Positions 18,196 through 26,671 of a stretch of DNA of 64,000 nt are shown here, piece by piece. A program made the translations under genes and the position numbers. This DNA comes from Corynebacterium amycolatum. GTDB lineage: Bacteria; Actinomycetota; Actinomycetes; Mycobacteriales; Mycobacteriaceae. Under the pieces are notes generated by a model. That model ran no database searches. It saw nothing but the letters and a program-made list of their open reading frames with translations, and was not told the DNA's origin. The first letter of the stretch is position 1; the number at the start of each line of letters is the position of its first letter. Location: positions 620,001 through 684,000 of the forward strand of contig NZ_CP069513.1 of the NCBI RefSeq assembly GCF_016889425.1, read 5' to 3'.

Positions 18196-19674
18196 ATGGA
18201 TGCCCACCAAGTTCAAGACATCGTCGGCGACCGCTATCACGTCCGCCGTCTGCTCGGCCGTGGCGGTATGTCCACCGTCTGGCTTGCCGACGACGCCACC
18301 AGCGGCGAACTAGTTGCGATCAAACTTCTGAATCAGGAGTACTCGGACAACTACGAGTTCCGGCAGCGCTTCCAGAACGAAGCCGCTGCTGCACGCAGCG
18401 TCAACAGCCCAAACGTGGTGAAGATTGTCACGTACGAGGAAGGCGATATCGGCAGCCACGGCGCGTGTTACATCGTCATGGAGTACATCCGTGGCGAATC
18501 TCTGTCGCAGGTGCTGCAGCGACGTCGCACCCTGCCAGAGCACCTGATGCTCGACGTGCTGGAGCAGACTGCGCACGGCCTGTCGGCAATTCACGCTGCG
18601 AACCTTGTCCACCGCGACATTAAGCCGGGCAACCTGCTGGTGACGCCGGAGGGCACCGTGAAGATTACCGACTTTGGCATTGCCAAGGCCGCCGAAGCGG
18701 TGCCTCTGACGCGTACCGGCATGGTCGTCGGTACCGCGCAGTATGTCTCACCGGAGCAGGCGCAGGGCAAACAGGTAAGTCCGGCGACTGACATTTACTC
18801 GCTTGGCTGTGTCGCCTACGAAATGGTGGCCGGCGCCCGCCCCTTCCAGGGCGACTCCACCGTCGCGGTTGCCGTGGCACACATCAACGAGGCACCGCCT
18901 GCGTTGGCGCCGACGGTCAATCCGCATATCCGCGAACTTATCGGCATTATGCTGCGCAAGGATCCGCAGCGTCGCTATGCCGATGGCCGCGAGCTGGCAC
19001 AGGCTGTTTTGCGAGTGCGCGCGGGGCACCGCCCACCGCAGCCGCGTGGTGTGACCCCAACGGTGCACCGTCAATCCAACGCTGCCAACCCGGCGACCAC
19101 CGAACTCGGTGCCATGACGCGACCGCCCATGCCGGTGTCGCAACCACAGCAGCAGCCACAGCGGCCACCGCAGCAACCCACTCGGCAGCGAAAGCCGGCA
19201 AAGAAGCGCAGCGGCTGCGGTTGTGGCTGCGGCAGCATTGTGCTGTTGGTACTGCTAGTGTTACTGGCCGGTGCTATCGCTGTTGTCTATTCGCTGTCGA
19301 CAACCGGTTCACTGCCAACCATTCCAAACTTGGAGCAGTACATTCCGAACCAGTCACAGCAGCAAACCACGGAAGAAAACTCTGACTCCAGCAACGGTTC
19401 CGGTTGGTCGGACGACAATTCCGGTAACTGGGGAAATAACGACGGTGGCAGCTACGGCGACAACTCTGGTGAAAACTACGGTGGCAACAATGATGGTGCT
19501 TCTGACAGCTCCACTGAACAGGACACCAGCGAGACCGCCCCGGATACCTCCGAACCGACTCAGGATTCGGGCAACGACAATAGCGACGACTCCACTGGCG
19601 GTGGTCTGCCCGGCATTCAACTGCCCCCGGAAAATGGGTCCGGTAATACCTTGGGGACTCCAGATGCACAGTAA
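18196..19674 (+). CDS. pknA: Membrane Ser/Thr protein kinase PknA
   Basis: About 492 residues. The N-terminal Hanks-type kinase domain shows the Gly loop LGRGGMSTVW, the Lys in LVAIKLL, HRDIKPGNLLV, DFGIAKA and the activation-loop end GTAQYVSPEQ. A Pro/Gln-rich linker and a Cys/Gly cluster (SGCGCGCGS) precede one membrane helix (about 347-368). The outside tail is rich in Asn, Ser, Gly and Asp, with no PASTA domains. ATG 18196 is preferred over an in-frame TTG at 18187 that overlaps the pbpA stop. It acts with PknB on growth and division proteins. Confidence 0.95.
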   Translation: MDAHQVQDIVGDRYHVRRLLGRGGMSTVWLADDATSGELVAIKLLNQEYSDNYEFRQRFQNEAAAARSVNSPNVVKIVTYEEGDIGSHGACYIVMEYIRGESLSQVLQRRRTLPEHLMLDVLEQTAHGLSAIHAANLVHRDIKPGNLLVTPEGTVKITDFGIAKAAEAVPLTRTGMVVGTAQYVSPEQAQGKQVSPATDIYSLGCVAYEMVAGARPFQGDSTVAVAVAHINEAPPALAPTVNPHIRELIGIMLRKDPQRRYADGRELAQAVLRVRAGHRPPQPRGVTPTVHRQSNAANPATTELGAMTRPPMPVSQPQQQPQRPPQQPTRQRKPAKKRSGCGCGCGSIVLLVLLVLLAGAIAVVYSLSTTGSLPTIPNLEQYIPNQSQQQTTEENSDSSNGSGWSDDNSGNWGNNDGGSYGDNSGENYGGNNDGASDSSTEQDTSETAPDTSEPTQDSGNDNSDDSTGGGLPGIQLPPENGSGNTLGTPDAQ

Positions 19675-19727
19675 TATTCAGGTACAAGATGTTTTGGTGG
19701 AAATCCTTCCGAAGGGACTGACGAACA

Positions 19728-21782
19728 ATGTCTGGCAATGACGATCTCCTCTCCGGCCGTTATCGGCTCGGCGAGCTCATTGGCGTTGGCGGCATGTCCG
19801 ATGTTTACCGAGCTGAAGATACTGTTCTCGGTCGCTCTGTCGCGGTCAAGATGATGAGGGCCGACCTTGCCAGGGATGAGAACTTCCTCGCAAGGTTCCG
19901 TCGTGAAGCGAAAAACTCAGCACTACTGAATCACCCGTCTATCGTGTCGGTGTACGACACCGGCGAGACGGATAGCCCGATGGGGCGTGTGCCTTTCATT
20001 GTCATGGAGCTGATTCAGGGTGAGACGCTGCGTGACCTTGTTCGTCGTGAGGGGCGGCTCGACCCGAAGAAAGCCACGTCGATAATGGCATCGGTGTGTG
20101 ACGCACTGACGGCATCCCACCATGCCGGCATCATTCACCGTGACATCAAGCCGGCGAACATCATGCTGACCAACACCGGCAAGGTGAAGGTGATGGACTT
20201 CGGCATCGCTCGCGCGCTCGGTGATTCCACCACGATGACGCAGACTGCGGCCGTGCTGGGTACCGCGCAGTACCTTTCGCCGGAGCAGGCGCGCGGTAAG
20301 ACCGCCGATGCACGTTCTGATATTTACGCTGTCGGTTGCGTACTTTTCGAGGCTGTCACGGGCGCCCCGCCATTCACCGGTGAAACCCCTCTTTCTGTCG
20401 CTTACCAGCATGTTCAGGATCAGCCGCCGCGCCCTTCGGGGAAGCTCAACACCGACCCGAACACGGCTCAGGGCCTCGACGCGGTGCTGTTGACCGCGAT
20501 GGCCAAGGATCCGATGGAGCGCTACGACACCGCAGAGGACTTCGCCCAGGATTTGCGTCGTCTTGCACGCGGCGAGGATCCGTTGGCGCTGGCGCACCAC
20601 GGCGCGCATGACGACGACGCGAAGACCACCGAATTCCTTCCGGCAGCTCCGTCGGATGCTGAGACTCGGGTGACCCCTGCACAGCAGGCAACTCCGGCCC
20701 CTGTCCCTGCTCCCGCTCCTGAACCGAAGGAAGCAGCGGACCAGTCGGAGGCCCCTGCTCAGATCGCTAACACTGACGAGCCCGAGAAAAAGAAAGGCGG
20801 CGCAGGAAAGACTGTCGCGCTGGTGGCTGCTGCAATGGTGGCTCTCGGCGGTGTCGGCTACGGCGCCTACCAGCTCTTCAACTCGTCCACCGAGGTCGAG
20901 ACCGTTGCCATTCCGCAGGTCGAGGGTCTAAATGTCAATGAGGCAACGCAGGTTCTCGAGGAGGCTGGTTTTGTAGTCAACCGCGTCGATGAGCCGAACC
21001 CAGATGTCCCCCGAGACACGGTGATCGCCACGGAACCGGGTGTCGGATCGGGGTTGCCGCAGGGATCTCGCATCAAGCTGCGCGTATCTTCGGGCCCGGA
21101 GTTGACCAATGTGCCGGATGTGCGCGACAAACAGGCCGAGGAAGCTCGCCGCCTGCTCGAGGAGGCGGGGCTTGTCGTCAATCCAAAGCTGCAAGAGGAA
21201 CCGAATGAGGACGTTCCGCGCGGCAACGTTATCGAGCAGTCTCCAGCTGCCGGTTCTCAGGTATCGAAGGGAACCCGCGTAACCTTGACTGTCTCCTCCG
21301 GTATCGAGACCAAGACTGTTCCGGATGTCACTGGTCAGACTTTGGATTCCGCCCGCACGACCCTCGAATCCGCTGGTTTCGTTGTCGAAGTGGTAGAGGT
21401 GGACTCCGCTGAGAAGCAGGGAACCGTCATTGAGGTTCCGCAGAAGGGCTCGGAGCTCACTGTCGGTACGACGGTTGAGCTGCACGTTTCGCGTGGTAAC
21501 CAAATTAAGATGCCACGGGTTGAGGGACAGACCCTCAGTGATGCGGAGAAGGCACTCGCCGATGCCGGATTCGAGGGAACTATCCGCACCGAGGAAGTCA
21601 CCACGCTGGATCTGTCCAAGGTCGACCACGTGGAGAAGGCCAATCCGTCGGCCGGGTCTAAGCTGAACAAGGACGGCGAGGTCACCCTGCGTGTCTACCG
21701 GCTTGGGGTTGCTCCGGAGGGTTCTGAGGACGAGCCTGCGCCGGAACCTCCCCTAAGGCTGCCGGATTTGCTGCCTAACTAA
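19728..21782 (+). CDS. pknB: Membrane Ser/Thr protein kinase PknB with four PASTA domains
   Basis: A 684-residue sensor kinase. The kinase domain (1-280) shows IGVGGMSDVYRAED, HRDIKPANIML, DFGIARAL and GTAQYLSPEQ. A linker of about 80 residues leads to one membrane helix (about 363-384). Four extracellular PASTA repeats begin VAIPQVEGLNV, LTNVPDVRDKQ, TKTVPDVTGQT and QIKMPRVEGQT. PASTA domains bind muropeptides or lipid II, which links wall status to phosphorylation of CwlM, FhaA, MurJ and others. It is the last gene of the plus-strand cluster, convergent with the amidotransferase gene. Confidence 0.96.
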   Translation: MSGNDDLLSGRYRLGELIGVGGMSDVYRAEDTVLGRSVAVKMMRADLARDENFLARFRREAKNSALLNHPSIVSVYDTGETDSPMGRVPFIVMELIQGETLRDLVRREGRLDPKKATSIMASVCDALTASHHAGIIHRDIKPANIMLTNTGKVKVMDFGIARALGDSTTMTQTAAVLGTAQYLSPEQARGKTADARSDIYAVGCVLFEAVTGAPPFTGETPLSVAYQHVQDQPPRPSGKLNTDPNTAQGLDAVLLTAMAKDPMERYDTAEDFAQDLRRLARGEDPLALAHHGAHDDDAKTTEFLPAAPSDAETRVTPAQQATPAPVPAPAPEPKEAADQSEAPAQIANTDEPEKKKGGAGKTVALVAAAMVALGGVGYGAYQLFNSSTEVETVAIPQVEGLNVNEATQVLEEAGFVVNRVDEPNPDVPRDTVIATEPGVGSGLPQGSRIKLRVSSGPELTNVPDVRDKQAEEARRLLEEAGLVVNPKLQEEPNEDVPRGNVIEQSPAAGSQVSKGTRVTLTVSSGIETKTVPDVTGQTLDSARTTLESAGFVVEVVEVDSAEKQGTVIEVPQKGSELTVGTTVELHVSRGNQIKMPRVEGQTLSDAEKALADAGFEGTIRTEEVTTLDLSKVDHVEKANPSAGSKLNKDGEVTLRVYRLGVAPEGSEDEPAPEPPLRLPDLLPN

Positions 21783-21785
21783 CGG

Positions 21786-22457
21786 CTAGTGTGCCAGCAC
21801 ATCTGAGAAGGCGCGCTGGTACACGGCCTGCTGTTCCTCCAACTCCGCCAGGAGTTCCTCGGAGTACTCGCCACCGGCCAGGCGCAGCCAGTTGACGAGC
21901 ATGCGGTGCCCGTACTGGGTGAGCACCGACTCCGGGTGGTACTGCACGCCGTGAATCGGCAGGTCGCGGTGGCGCATCGCCATCAGCATGCCCGAATCGG
22001 TGAATGCCGTGGCAATGAGTTCCTCCGGCAGTGTCTTCGGATCGACCGTCAACGAGTGGTAGCGCGTGGCAATAAAAGGACTGGGCACATCGGCCAGCAC
22101 ACCCGTGCCGTCGTGTGTGACCGGGGAAGTCTTGCCGTGCAACAGCTCGTCGGCACGCACGACCTGCGCACCAAAGACCTCACCAATCGCCTGATGACCC
22201 AAGCACACACCCAACACCGGTGTCGGATCGTCCTGCCTGCTCACCGCGCGAATAATGTCCTCTGTCCATCCAGCATTGGACGGCTCACCGGGACCGGGCG
22301 ACAGTAGGATTGCATCAAATTGCTTTACGACGTCGTCAACATCGCGGAGACGCGCATCATCATTGCGCCAGACAGTCACCGTTTCGCCGAGCTGGCCTAT
22401 GTACTGGACCAGATTGAATACGAAGCTGTCATAGTTATCGACGACGAGAATCTGCAT
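21786..22457 (-). CDS. pabA: Anthranilate/para-aminobenzoate synthase glutamine amidotransferase subunit
   Basis: A 223-residue class I glutamine amidotransferase of the TrpG/PabA type. The start MQILVVDNYDSFVFNLVQYI is typical. The nucleophile Cys is in LGVCLGHQAIGE, and the His-Glu pair is in HGVQYHPESVLT. It supplies ammonia from glutamine to chorismate-using synthases. Because it lies next to pknB and away from a trp operon, a PABA (folate) or shared role is likely; this is inferred from the same position in mycobacteria. Confidence 0.9.
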   Translation of the reverse strand: MQILVVDNYDSFVFNLVQYIGQLGETVTVWRNDDARLRDVDDVVKQFDAILLSPGPGEPSNAGWTEDIIRAVSRQDDPTPVLGVCLGHQAIGEVFGAQVVRADELLHGKTSPVTHDGTGVLADVPSPFIATRYHSLTVDPKTLPEELIATAFTDSGMLMAMRHRDLPIHGVQYHPESVLTQYGHRMLVNWLRLAGGEYSEELLAELEEQQAVYQRAFSDVLAH

Positions 22458-22592
22458 AACTGGGAATTCTACTGCCTGCGAACTTCACTGGTAAGTTCGG
22501 ATGCAAAGTTTACAATTATGCATATACCGCGGGAGTGTAGATACCGCGCTGATCGCAACCTGCTGACCACAACCTAAGGAGTTTAAAGCGCT

Positions 22593-22862
22593 ATGCCTAA
22601 GGCAAAGATTGAAAGCACTAATTCACCACAATCCGGTGGCTCCTCCGTCAGCCGTACCCCGGTCAAGATCAACAGCACTCAGACACCGGTGTGGTACAAG
22701 GTGCTGATGTTCGGGTTCATGCTGATTGGTTTGGGCTGGCTGCTGGTCAACTACATCGCGGGTCCGCATATTCCGTTCATGGTGACTTTGAACGCATGGA
22801 ACTACGTCATCGGCTTTGGTCTTTTCATTGTTGGTCTGCTGATGACTATGGGTTGGCGTTAG
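22593..22862 (+). CDS. crgA: Cell division protein CrgA
   Basis: An 89-residue small membrane protein. A polar N-terminus of about 30 residues ([10 protein letters not shown]...[10 protein letters not shown]) leads to [20 protein letters not shown], then [20 protein letters not shown] and a second helix ending MGWR. This is the full CrgA (UPF0233) pattern. In mycobacteria it helps gather FtsZ, FtsQ, FtsI and CwsA at the septum and pole. AAGGAG precedes ATG 22593. It is followed by a strong terminator. Confidence 0.95.
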   Translation: MPKAKIESTNSPQSGGSSVSRTPVKINSTQTPVWYKVLMFGFMLIGLGWLLVNYIAGPHIPFMVTLNAWNYVIGFGLFIVGLLMTMGWR

Positions 22863-22887
22863 TCAGCTCTAATACACCGCACTCCTC

Positions 22888-22917
22888 AGGCGCATCCACT
22901 TTTGGATGCGCCTTTTT
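22888..22917 (+). terminator. Intrinsic terminator after crgA
   Basis: The stem AGGCGCATCCA / TGGATGCGCCT with a short CTTT loop is followed by TTTTT, 25 bp after the crgA stop. Confidence 0.93.
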
Positions 22918-23018
22918 CATACCTAAAAACCCAGGTCAATTCACCCCCGTCAATACACCCGTTTCCCACACCTTTTTCGGAGAATGGGGATTTCCCTCCT
23001 ATTGATCGCGCAAAAAAG

Positions 23019-23416
23019 TTATCCACAGAAACCTGTGTAACAATCATGTAATTTGTGGATAACTGTGGAGAGATTTCGTCCCAAAATTCTCACGGGTTAC
23101 ATGACAGAAACCGTAAAGCATGACAACTTTGGCTCTATCCCCTGTGTCCACAGTATCCACAGCCTGTGGATAATTCTGTGAACAAGTAACATAGTTGCAA
23201 GTCAACTTGTATGTAATTCCAATATTCTGCGGAGTTCGACCACTTTCGAACGCTGGTTCGTAAATTACAAGAATGGAATTATCCACACATGTGCACAAGT
23301 CTGTGGACAACTGTGGATTCTTGTAATTTGTGAAAATTGGGACCCGTAACGTGCTTCTTGGTCCATGTTCACCTAGGTGAACAGTGGAGTATTTTGTCCA
23401 CAGGACTGTGGACATG
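23019..23416. other. DnaA-box cluster (origin-like, gene-free region between crgA and ppiA)
   Basis: The 590 bp from 22918 to 23508 hold no convincing gene. Four exact DnaA boxes (TTATCCACA) lie at 23019 (+), 23054 (-), 23165 (-) and 23279 (+). Near matches (one mismatch) lie at 23153, 23302 and 23394, with weaker ones at 23144, 23177 and 23408. A 12-bp inverted repeat (AATTACAAGAAT at 23263, ATTCTTGTAATT at 23317) frames the central boxes. AATCATGTAATTT at 23042 recurs inverted at 40920 beside dnaA. The density equals or exceeds that of either region beside dnaA. Function is inferred: a DnaA titration or regulatory locus, or a second origin element. Confidence 0.85.
23367..23382. promoter_or_regulatory. 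16-bp palindrome GTTCACCTAGGTGAAC
   Basis: A perfect palindrome inside the DnaA-box cluster. A sister palindrome of the form GTTYACCTAGGTRAAC is at 43138-43153 in the dnaA-rpmH region. Its presence in both DnaA-box regions suggests a shared binding protein, which is not identified. Confidence 0.7.
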
Positions 23417-23508
23417 TGGAGAATCAACCCAATTTGCTACTACCCCCGCTACCCCTAAACACAACATTGAAGTTACGGGCCGTCGTAAAGCGAAAATGGG
23501 CATGAAAA

Positions 23509-23536
23509 AACCCGCCCGGAACAACCGGACGGGTTA
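23509..23536 (-). terminator. Intrinsic terminator after ppiA
   Basis: On the minus strand AACCCGTCCGG, loop TTGTT, CCGGGCGGGTT, then a T run. It lies 22 bp after the ppiA stop. Confidence 0.92.
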
Positions 23537-23557
23537 AAGAGCGTAGAAGCTAGCGGA

Positions 23558-24094
23558 TTACTTCTCGATGTCGATGGAGGTAATCACGACCGGCTCCAGC
23601 GGGCGATCCCAGTGATCGGTAGCCACACGAGCGATCTCGTCGACGACCTTCTTCGAGGCGTCATCAACGACCTCACCGAAGATGGTGTGAGCGCCATTGA
23701 GGTGCGGGGTCGGAACCACGGTGATGAAGAACTGGGAACCGTTGGTGCCGCGGCCGCCACACTTGCCGGCGTTTGCCATAGCGAGCAGGTACGGACGATC
23801 GAACTGGAGCTCCGGGTGGATCTCATCGTCGAACATGTAGCCCGGGCCGCCGGTACCGGTGCCCAGCGGGTCACCACCCTGAATCATGAATCCGGCGATG
23901 ATGCGGTGGAAAATGGCCTCATCGTAGAACGGGCCGGACTCGGTGCCAGAGGCGTTCTGACCCTTGTACTCCTTCGTGCCCTCTGCCAGGCCGATGAAGT
24001 TGTCGACAGTGTTCGGCGCGTGGTTGCCGAACAGGTCAATCACGATATCGCCATGGTTGGTGTGCACAGTTGCAGTAGCAGTCTTAATAGTCAC
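23558..24094 (-). CDS. ppiA: Peptidyl-prolyl cis-trans isomerase, cyclophilin type
   Basis: A 178-residue cyclophilin that catalyses proline isomerisation in folding proteins; no signal peptide, so cytoplasmic. Signatures are HTNHGDIVIDLFGNHAP, FHRIIAGFMIQGGDPLGTG and NGSQFFITVVPTPHLNGAHT (active-site Arg, Phe, Met, Gln and His region). GTG 24094 (VTIKTATATV) matches the usual corynebacterial and mycobacterial N-terminus. An in-frame TTG lies upstream at 24124. A terminator follows. The place next to the gyrase/crgA region is conserved in related actinobacteria. Confidence 0.95.
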   Translation of the reverse strand: MTIKTATATVHTNHGDIVIDLFGNHAPNTVDNFIGLAEGTKEYKGQNASGTESGPFYDEAIFHRIIAGFMIQGGDPLGTGTGGPGYMFDDEIHPELQFDRPYLLAMANAGKCGGRGTNGSQFFITVVPTPHLNGAHTIFGEVVDDASKKVVDEIARVATDHWDRPLEPVVITSIDIEK

Positions 24095-24398
24095 GTTCCT
24101 TAGGATACCGACCTTGGTGGCCAATTGCTCTTACTGGTGAGTTTCTCCGTGGCAGAAACCAGCGAAAATGTTTTTCAAGATAAGGAAAAGAGTTCTCCGT
24201 TGACCCCCATGAAGAGCAAATAGTGCCTAAGCTGGAATGTGAGCCTGTTGCAAATATTTCGACGCTAGGTCTAACTGGGCCCTAGCTCTTGGACTTAGAA
24301 GCATCTTGGTCTCAGAGGCACTGGCGCCGCAGCAGTATTAATCATTGATTGAAAATAAAAGGCGAAGCCTGTTGGCGATGCACTAATTAAGGAGAGTC

Positions 24399-25280
24399 AT
24401 GAACCCCAACGCAATCTCGCTGGCTGTCAAGGGACTGAAGTCCGCTTACGACAGCTACTCCGATTACCGGGACAAGAAGGCTGCAGAGCTCTACGACACG
24501 ATGCAGGAGGCTAAGAAGGTGGCAGCTGCACAGAACGAGGCTGCAAAGGACGCAGCATCCGATTGGGCAGAAGACGTTAAGGAAAAGGTTTCCGACGCTC
24601 GCGATCAGCTCGCTGAGCAGGCTGAAGAACTGACCGGCAAGGTTGAGAAGAAGTCCAAGGAGACCAAGAAGCAGGCGAAGAAGGCCGAGAAGGACGCTAA
24701 GCGCAAGGGCAAGAAGACTCGTTGCAAGGCTCGCTGCGAGGCTAAGAAGGCTGAAAAGAAGGCCAAGAAGGCTCGCAAGGACCTCGAGGTGCGTACCCAG
24801 AAGGCTATCGACAAGGTAACCGGTAAGGAAGAGCAGCGCGCCAAGAACGGCCGCATTGCAACCGCTTCCCTGGTCTTCGCTGTTGTTGCAGCAATCGTCG
24901 GTGTCATTGTCTGGAAGCTGCGCAAGGACGACAAGCTCCCGGTTGACCCAGCTCCGTACCAGCAGAAGGCCCAGGAAGTTAAGCACAAGGTCGAAGAGAA
25001 GGCCGCAGAGGTCAAGGAGACCGTTGAAGAGAAGGCTTCCGAGGCTAAGGAAAAGGCTGAAGAGGTAAAGGGCAAGGCAGCTGACAAGGCCGACGAGGCC
25101 AAGGGCAAGGCAGCTGAGGCCAAGGAGACCACTGAGGAGAAGGCCGCAGAGGCTTCCAAGCAGGCTCAAATCAAGGTCGACGAGGTCAAGACCGAGAAGA
25201 AGAACGCTGAGGACGCTAAGAAGATCTCTTCCAAGCCGTCCAAGCCGGCTCCGAAGCCGGGTCAGGCTCGCAAGAAGTAA
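24399..25280 (+). CDS. Lys/Ala/Glu-rich coiled-coil protein with one membrane helix
   Basis: A 293-residue protein of unknown function. Residues 1-145 are a highly charged helix rich in Lys, Ala and Glu. One hydrophobic helix follows (about 148-167, IATASLVFAVVAAIVGVIVW), then a second long charged part built of degenerate EEKAAEVKETVEEKASEAKE-like repeats (about 190-265), similar in style to LEA/apolipoprotein-like amphipathic repeats. The C-terminus is SSKPSKPAPKPGQARKK. Strong codon bias (AAG, GAG, GCT) suggests high expression. AAGGAG precedes ATG 24399. Topology and partners are unknown; binding to the membrane, DNA or wall polymers is possible. Confidence 0.85.
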   Translation: MNPNAISLAVKGLKSAYDSYSDYRDKKAAELYDTMQEAKKVAAAQNEAAKDAASDWAEDVKEKVSDARDQLAEQAEELTGKVEKKSKETKKQAKKAEKDAKRKGKKTRCKARCEAKKAEKKAKKARKDLEVRTQKAIDKVTGKEEQRAKNGRIATASLVFAVVAAIVGVIVWKLRKDDKLPVDPAPYQQKAQEVKHKVEEKAAEVKETVEEKASEAKEKAEEVKGKAADKADEAKGKAAEAKETTEEKAAEASKQAQIKVDEVKTEKKNAEDAKKISSKPSKPAPKPGQARKK

Positions 25281-25311
25281 ATAGGCGGCTAGATAGCCAA
25301 AAGCCTTTTCT

Positions 25312-25357
25312 CGCCCGATTGTCCTGTGCAGTAGATGCGCAGACGGTCGGGCGTTTT
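25312..25357 (+). terminator. Imperfect intrinsic terminator after the Lys/Ala/Glu-rich gene
   Basis: The long hairpin CGCCCGATTGTCCTGTGCA / TGCGCAGACGGTCGGGCG, with two internal mismatches, is followed by TTTT. It may also stop transcripts from the opposite strand. Confidence 0.7.
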
Positions 25358-25404
25358 GCTGTCTATATCTTCTTAGCTGTCGTGCGGTCTAATTCTTTGG
25401 CTCT

Positions 25405-25638
25405 TCAGCCTTTGTCGCCAAATCTCTTTTCGCTGAAGAAGAATATTCCCCAAATAATAAATCCGATGATTGGGAACAGTAACTGCACAAGTGTCCATGC
25501 AATTATTCGACTCGTCCTGCTTTTCCGGCGCACTTCAAAGATAATAACAATCCCCAAAAACCCGAGATAAATAATTGGGAAAAGCGTCCATATTAAATCG
25601 TAGTAGGTCGGAATTTCCACTATTACACCTGTCGGCAT
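25405..25638 (-). CDS. Small two-helix membrane protein, PLDc_N-like
   Basis: A 77-residue protein with two membrane helices (about 12-33 and 48-69) around a basic loop EVRRKSRTSR. The second helix, LLFPIIGFIIWGIFFFSEKR, resembles the phospholipase D N-terminal membrane motif (PF13396 style, P-x-x-G then aromatic). Small proteins of this type can serve as immunity proteins for secreted antimicrobial peptides. Its start overlaps the 3' end of the secreted-protein gene by 16 bp, so the two are likely one transcript. It is AT-richer than its neighbours. The immunity role is only a hypothesis. Confidence 0.65.
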   Translation of the reverse strand: MPTGVIVEIPTYYDLIWTLFPIIYLGFLGIVIIFEVRRKSRTSRIIAWTLVQLLFPIIGFIIWGIFFFSEKRFGDKG

Positions 25639-26236
25639 CCATTTTCGGCATTAACATCAGCTAAAACGTCGGTATGACCATTGGCATAACCAGTAAGTTT
25701 GATACAAGGATGCAAAGCCGGAAGTAGATGTACGAAGTCCACACCGTCTAGTAGCTTGAGGCCTATCTCTGAATAAGCTCGACCTGAAGTACCCGATGCA
25801 CGAGCCCCGCTATTCAAAACGCCTTGGTATGTATATCCCGGGGTTGATGTCTCCCCACCTTGGTTAGTAATTCTAACACTGGTTACTTTATTTCCTGACG
25901 AGCACCACTCCATCGACAACCAGGAAGTAGCAACTACGAACCCATAGTTAGATTTCCAGTCTTGATGATGGTTAGCAGTCCTGCAGTTGCCACTACTGCG
26001 CGTTGCAGTGACAACTGGAGCCGAAACACTTTGCTCTACTGAGGACGGCGACATAGCACGCAAAAAGACCGCTTTATCTTTTTTAGACAACGCATTATAC
26101 GTTTCTTGAGGATTCCCCGAATTCATTACCTCGTTTACCAGTACCGCCTCAGATCGACTTTCAGCAGAAGCAGTTCCCGTTGCTGTTCCGACAAAAGCTA
26201 GGGCAACGATTGCCGTTGCGAATAACCTTTTTTCAT
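25623..26236 (-). pseudogene. Secreted protein of unknown function; signal peptide put out of frame at a poly-A tract
   Basis: The body (about 167 residues from ATG 26126) is open to the stop at 25623. It has Cys residues (SGNCRTA, MEWCSSG, HPCIKL, ENGCRQV) and no recognised domain. Upstream, the same frame continues as RLFATAIVALAFVGTATG then TASAES, a textbook signal peptide, but has no start. The expected ATG at 26236, with GAGGTG before it, is one base out of frame. The break is at a run of six A on the coding strand (26228-26233); seven would give MKKRLFATAIV. This may be phase variation, inactivation or a sequencing error. It is AT-rich and sits beside an IS, so it was likely acquired. 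Confidence 0.6.
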
Positions 26237-26663
26237 ACTACACCTCAAGATTGCGGAATTCGGTCCTTGAATCAACACCGTTGTGCTTTCGATGTAACGG
26301 TCTCACGAAAGATTAAGAACATCAATGATTTCGCTGAAGTGTCCAATTGGTTACCTCTAAATGGAGGGATAATATTCAACACTGTGATTCGGTCCATCTG
26401 AACTGACAACAAGCACAATCTCAGTACCCGAAAGTGAATTTCCCAACCGATATTGTGTGCTTAAAAGCGCACTCCAGAATACTTCGCACTCAATACAATT
26501 TTGGCTGACCTGAACAATCGACATAAAACTAGACAGCATGGTCGACTTTGTGGCAGAACCATCTCAACGCGAACGAGGAACTGCTTCATTGAGCTCAAAG
26601 CTCGCATCAATGCCGGCATTCATAATGCCCACACGGTCTAGCAGGCTAAGTACACGACCACTA
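26237..26663. other. AT-rich spacer between the secreted-protein gene and the IS
   Basis: About 430 bp with no convincing coding frame on either strand and no RNA gene recognised. Base composition is AT-rich like the islet to its left. It should contain the promoter of the secreted-protein gene. A few short frames near 26540-26640 could be debris of an older insertion but match nothing I recognise. Confidence 0.5.
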
Positions 26664-26671
26664 GAATCCGC
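26664..26671. repeat. Target-site duplication, left copy (GAATCCGC)
   Basis: The 8-bp sequence directly outside the left IS end is repeated exactly at 28077-28084. Eight to nine bp is the usual duplication for the IS256 family. Confidence 0.93.

Noticed and set aside
23044-23427. A 127-codon minus-strand frame in the crgA-ppiA gap
   Set aside because: It spans DnaA boxes, is AT-rich, shows no ribosome site and no protein-like pattern.
24387-25169. A Leu/Ser-rich 260-codon frame on the minus strand
   Set aside because: It is the exact antisense of the Lys/Ala/Glu-rich gene: AAG and GAG codons read backwards as CTT and CTC (Leu). The plus frame has a good ribosome site and a terminator.
26540-26640. 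Possible debris of another transposase left of the IS
   Set aside because: Only short out-of-frame pieces that match no family I recognise; could be chance.
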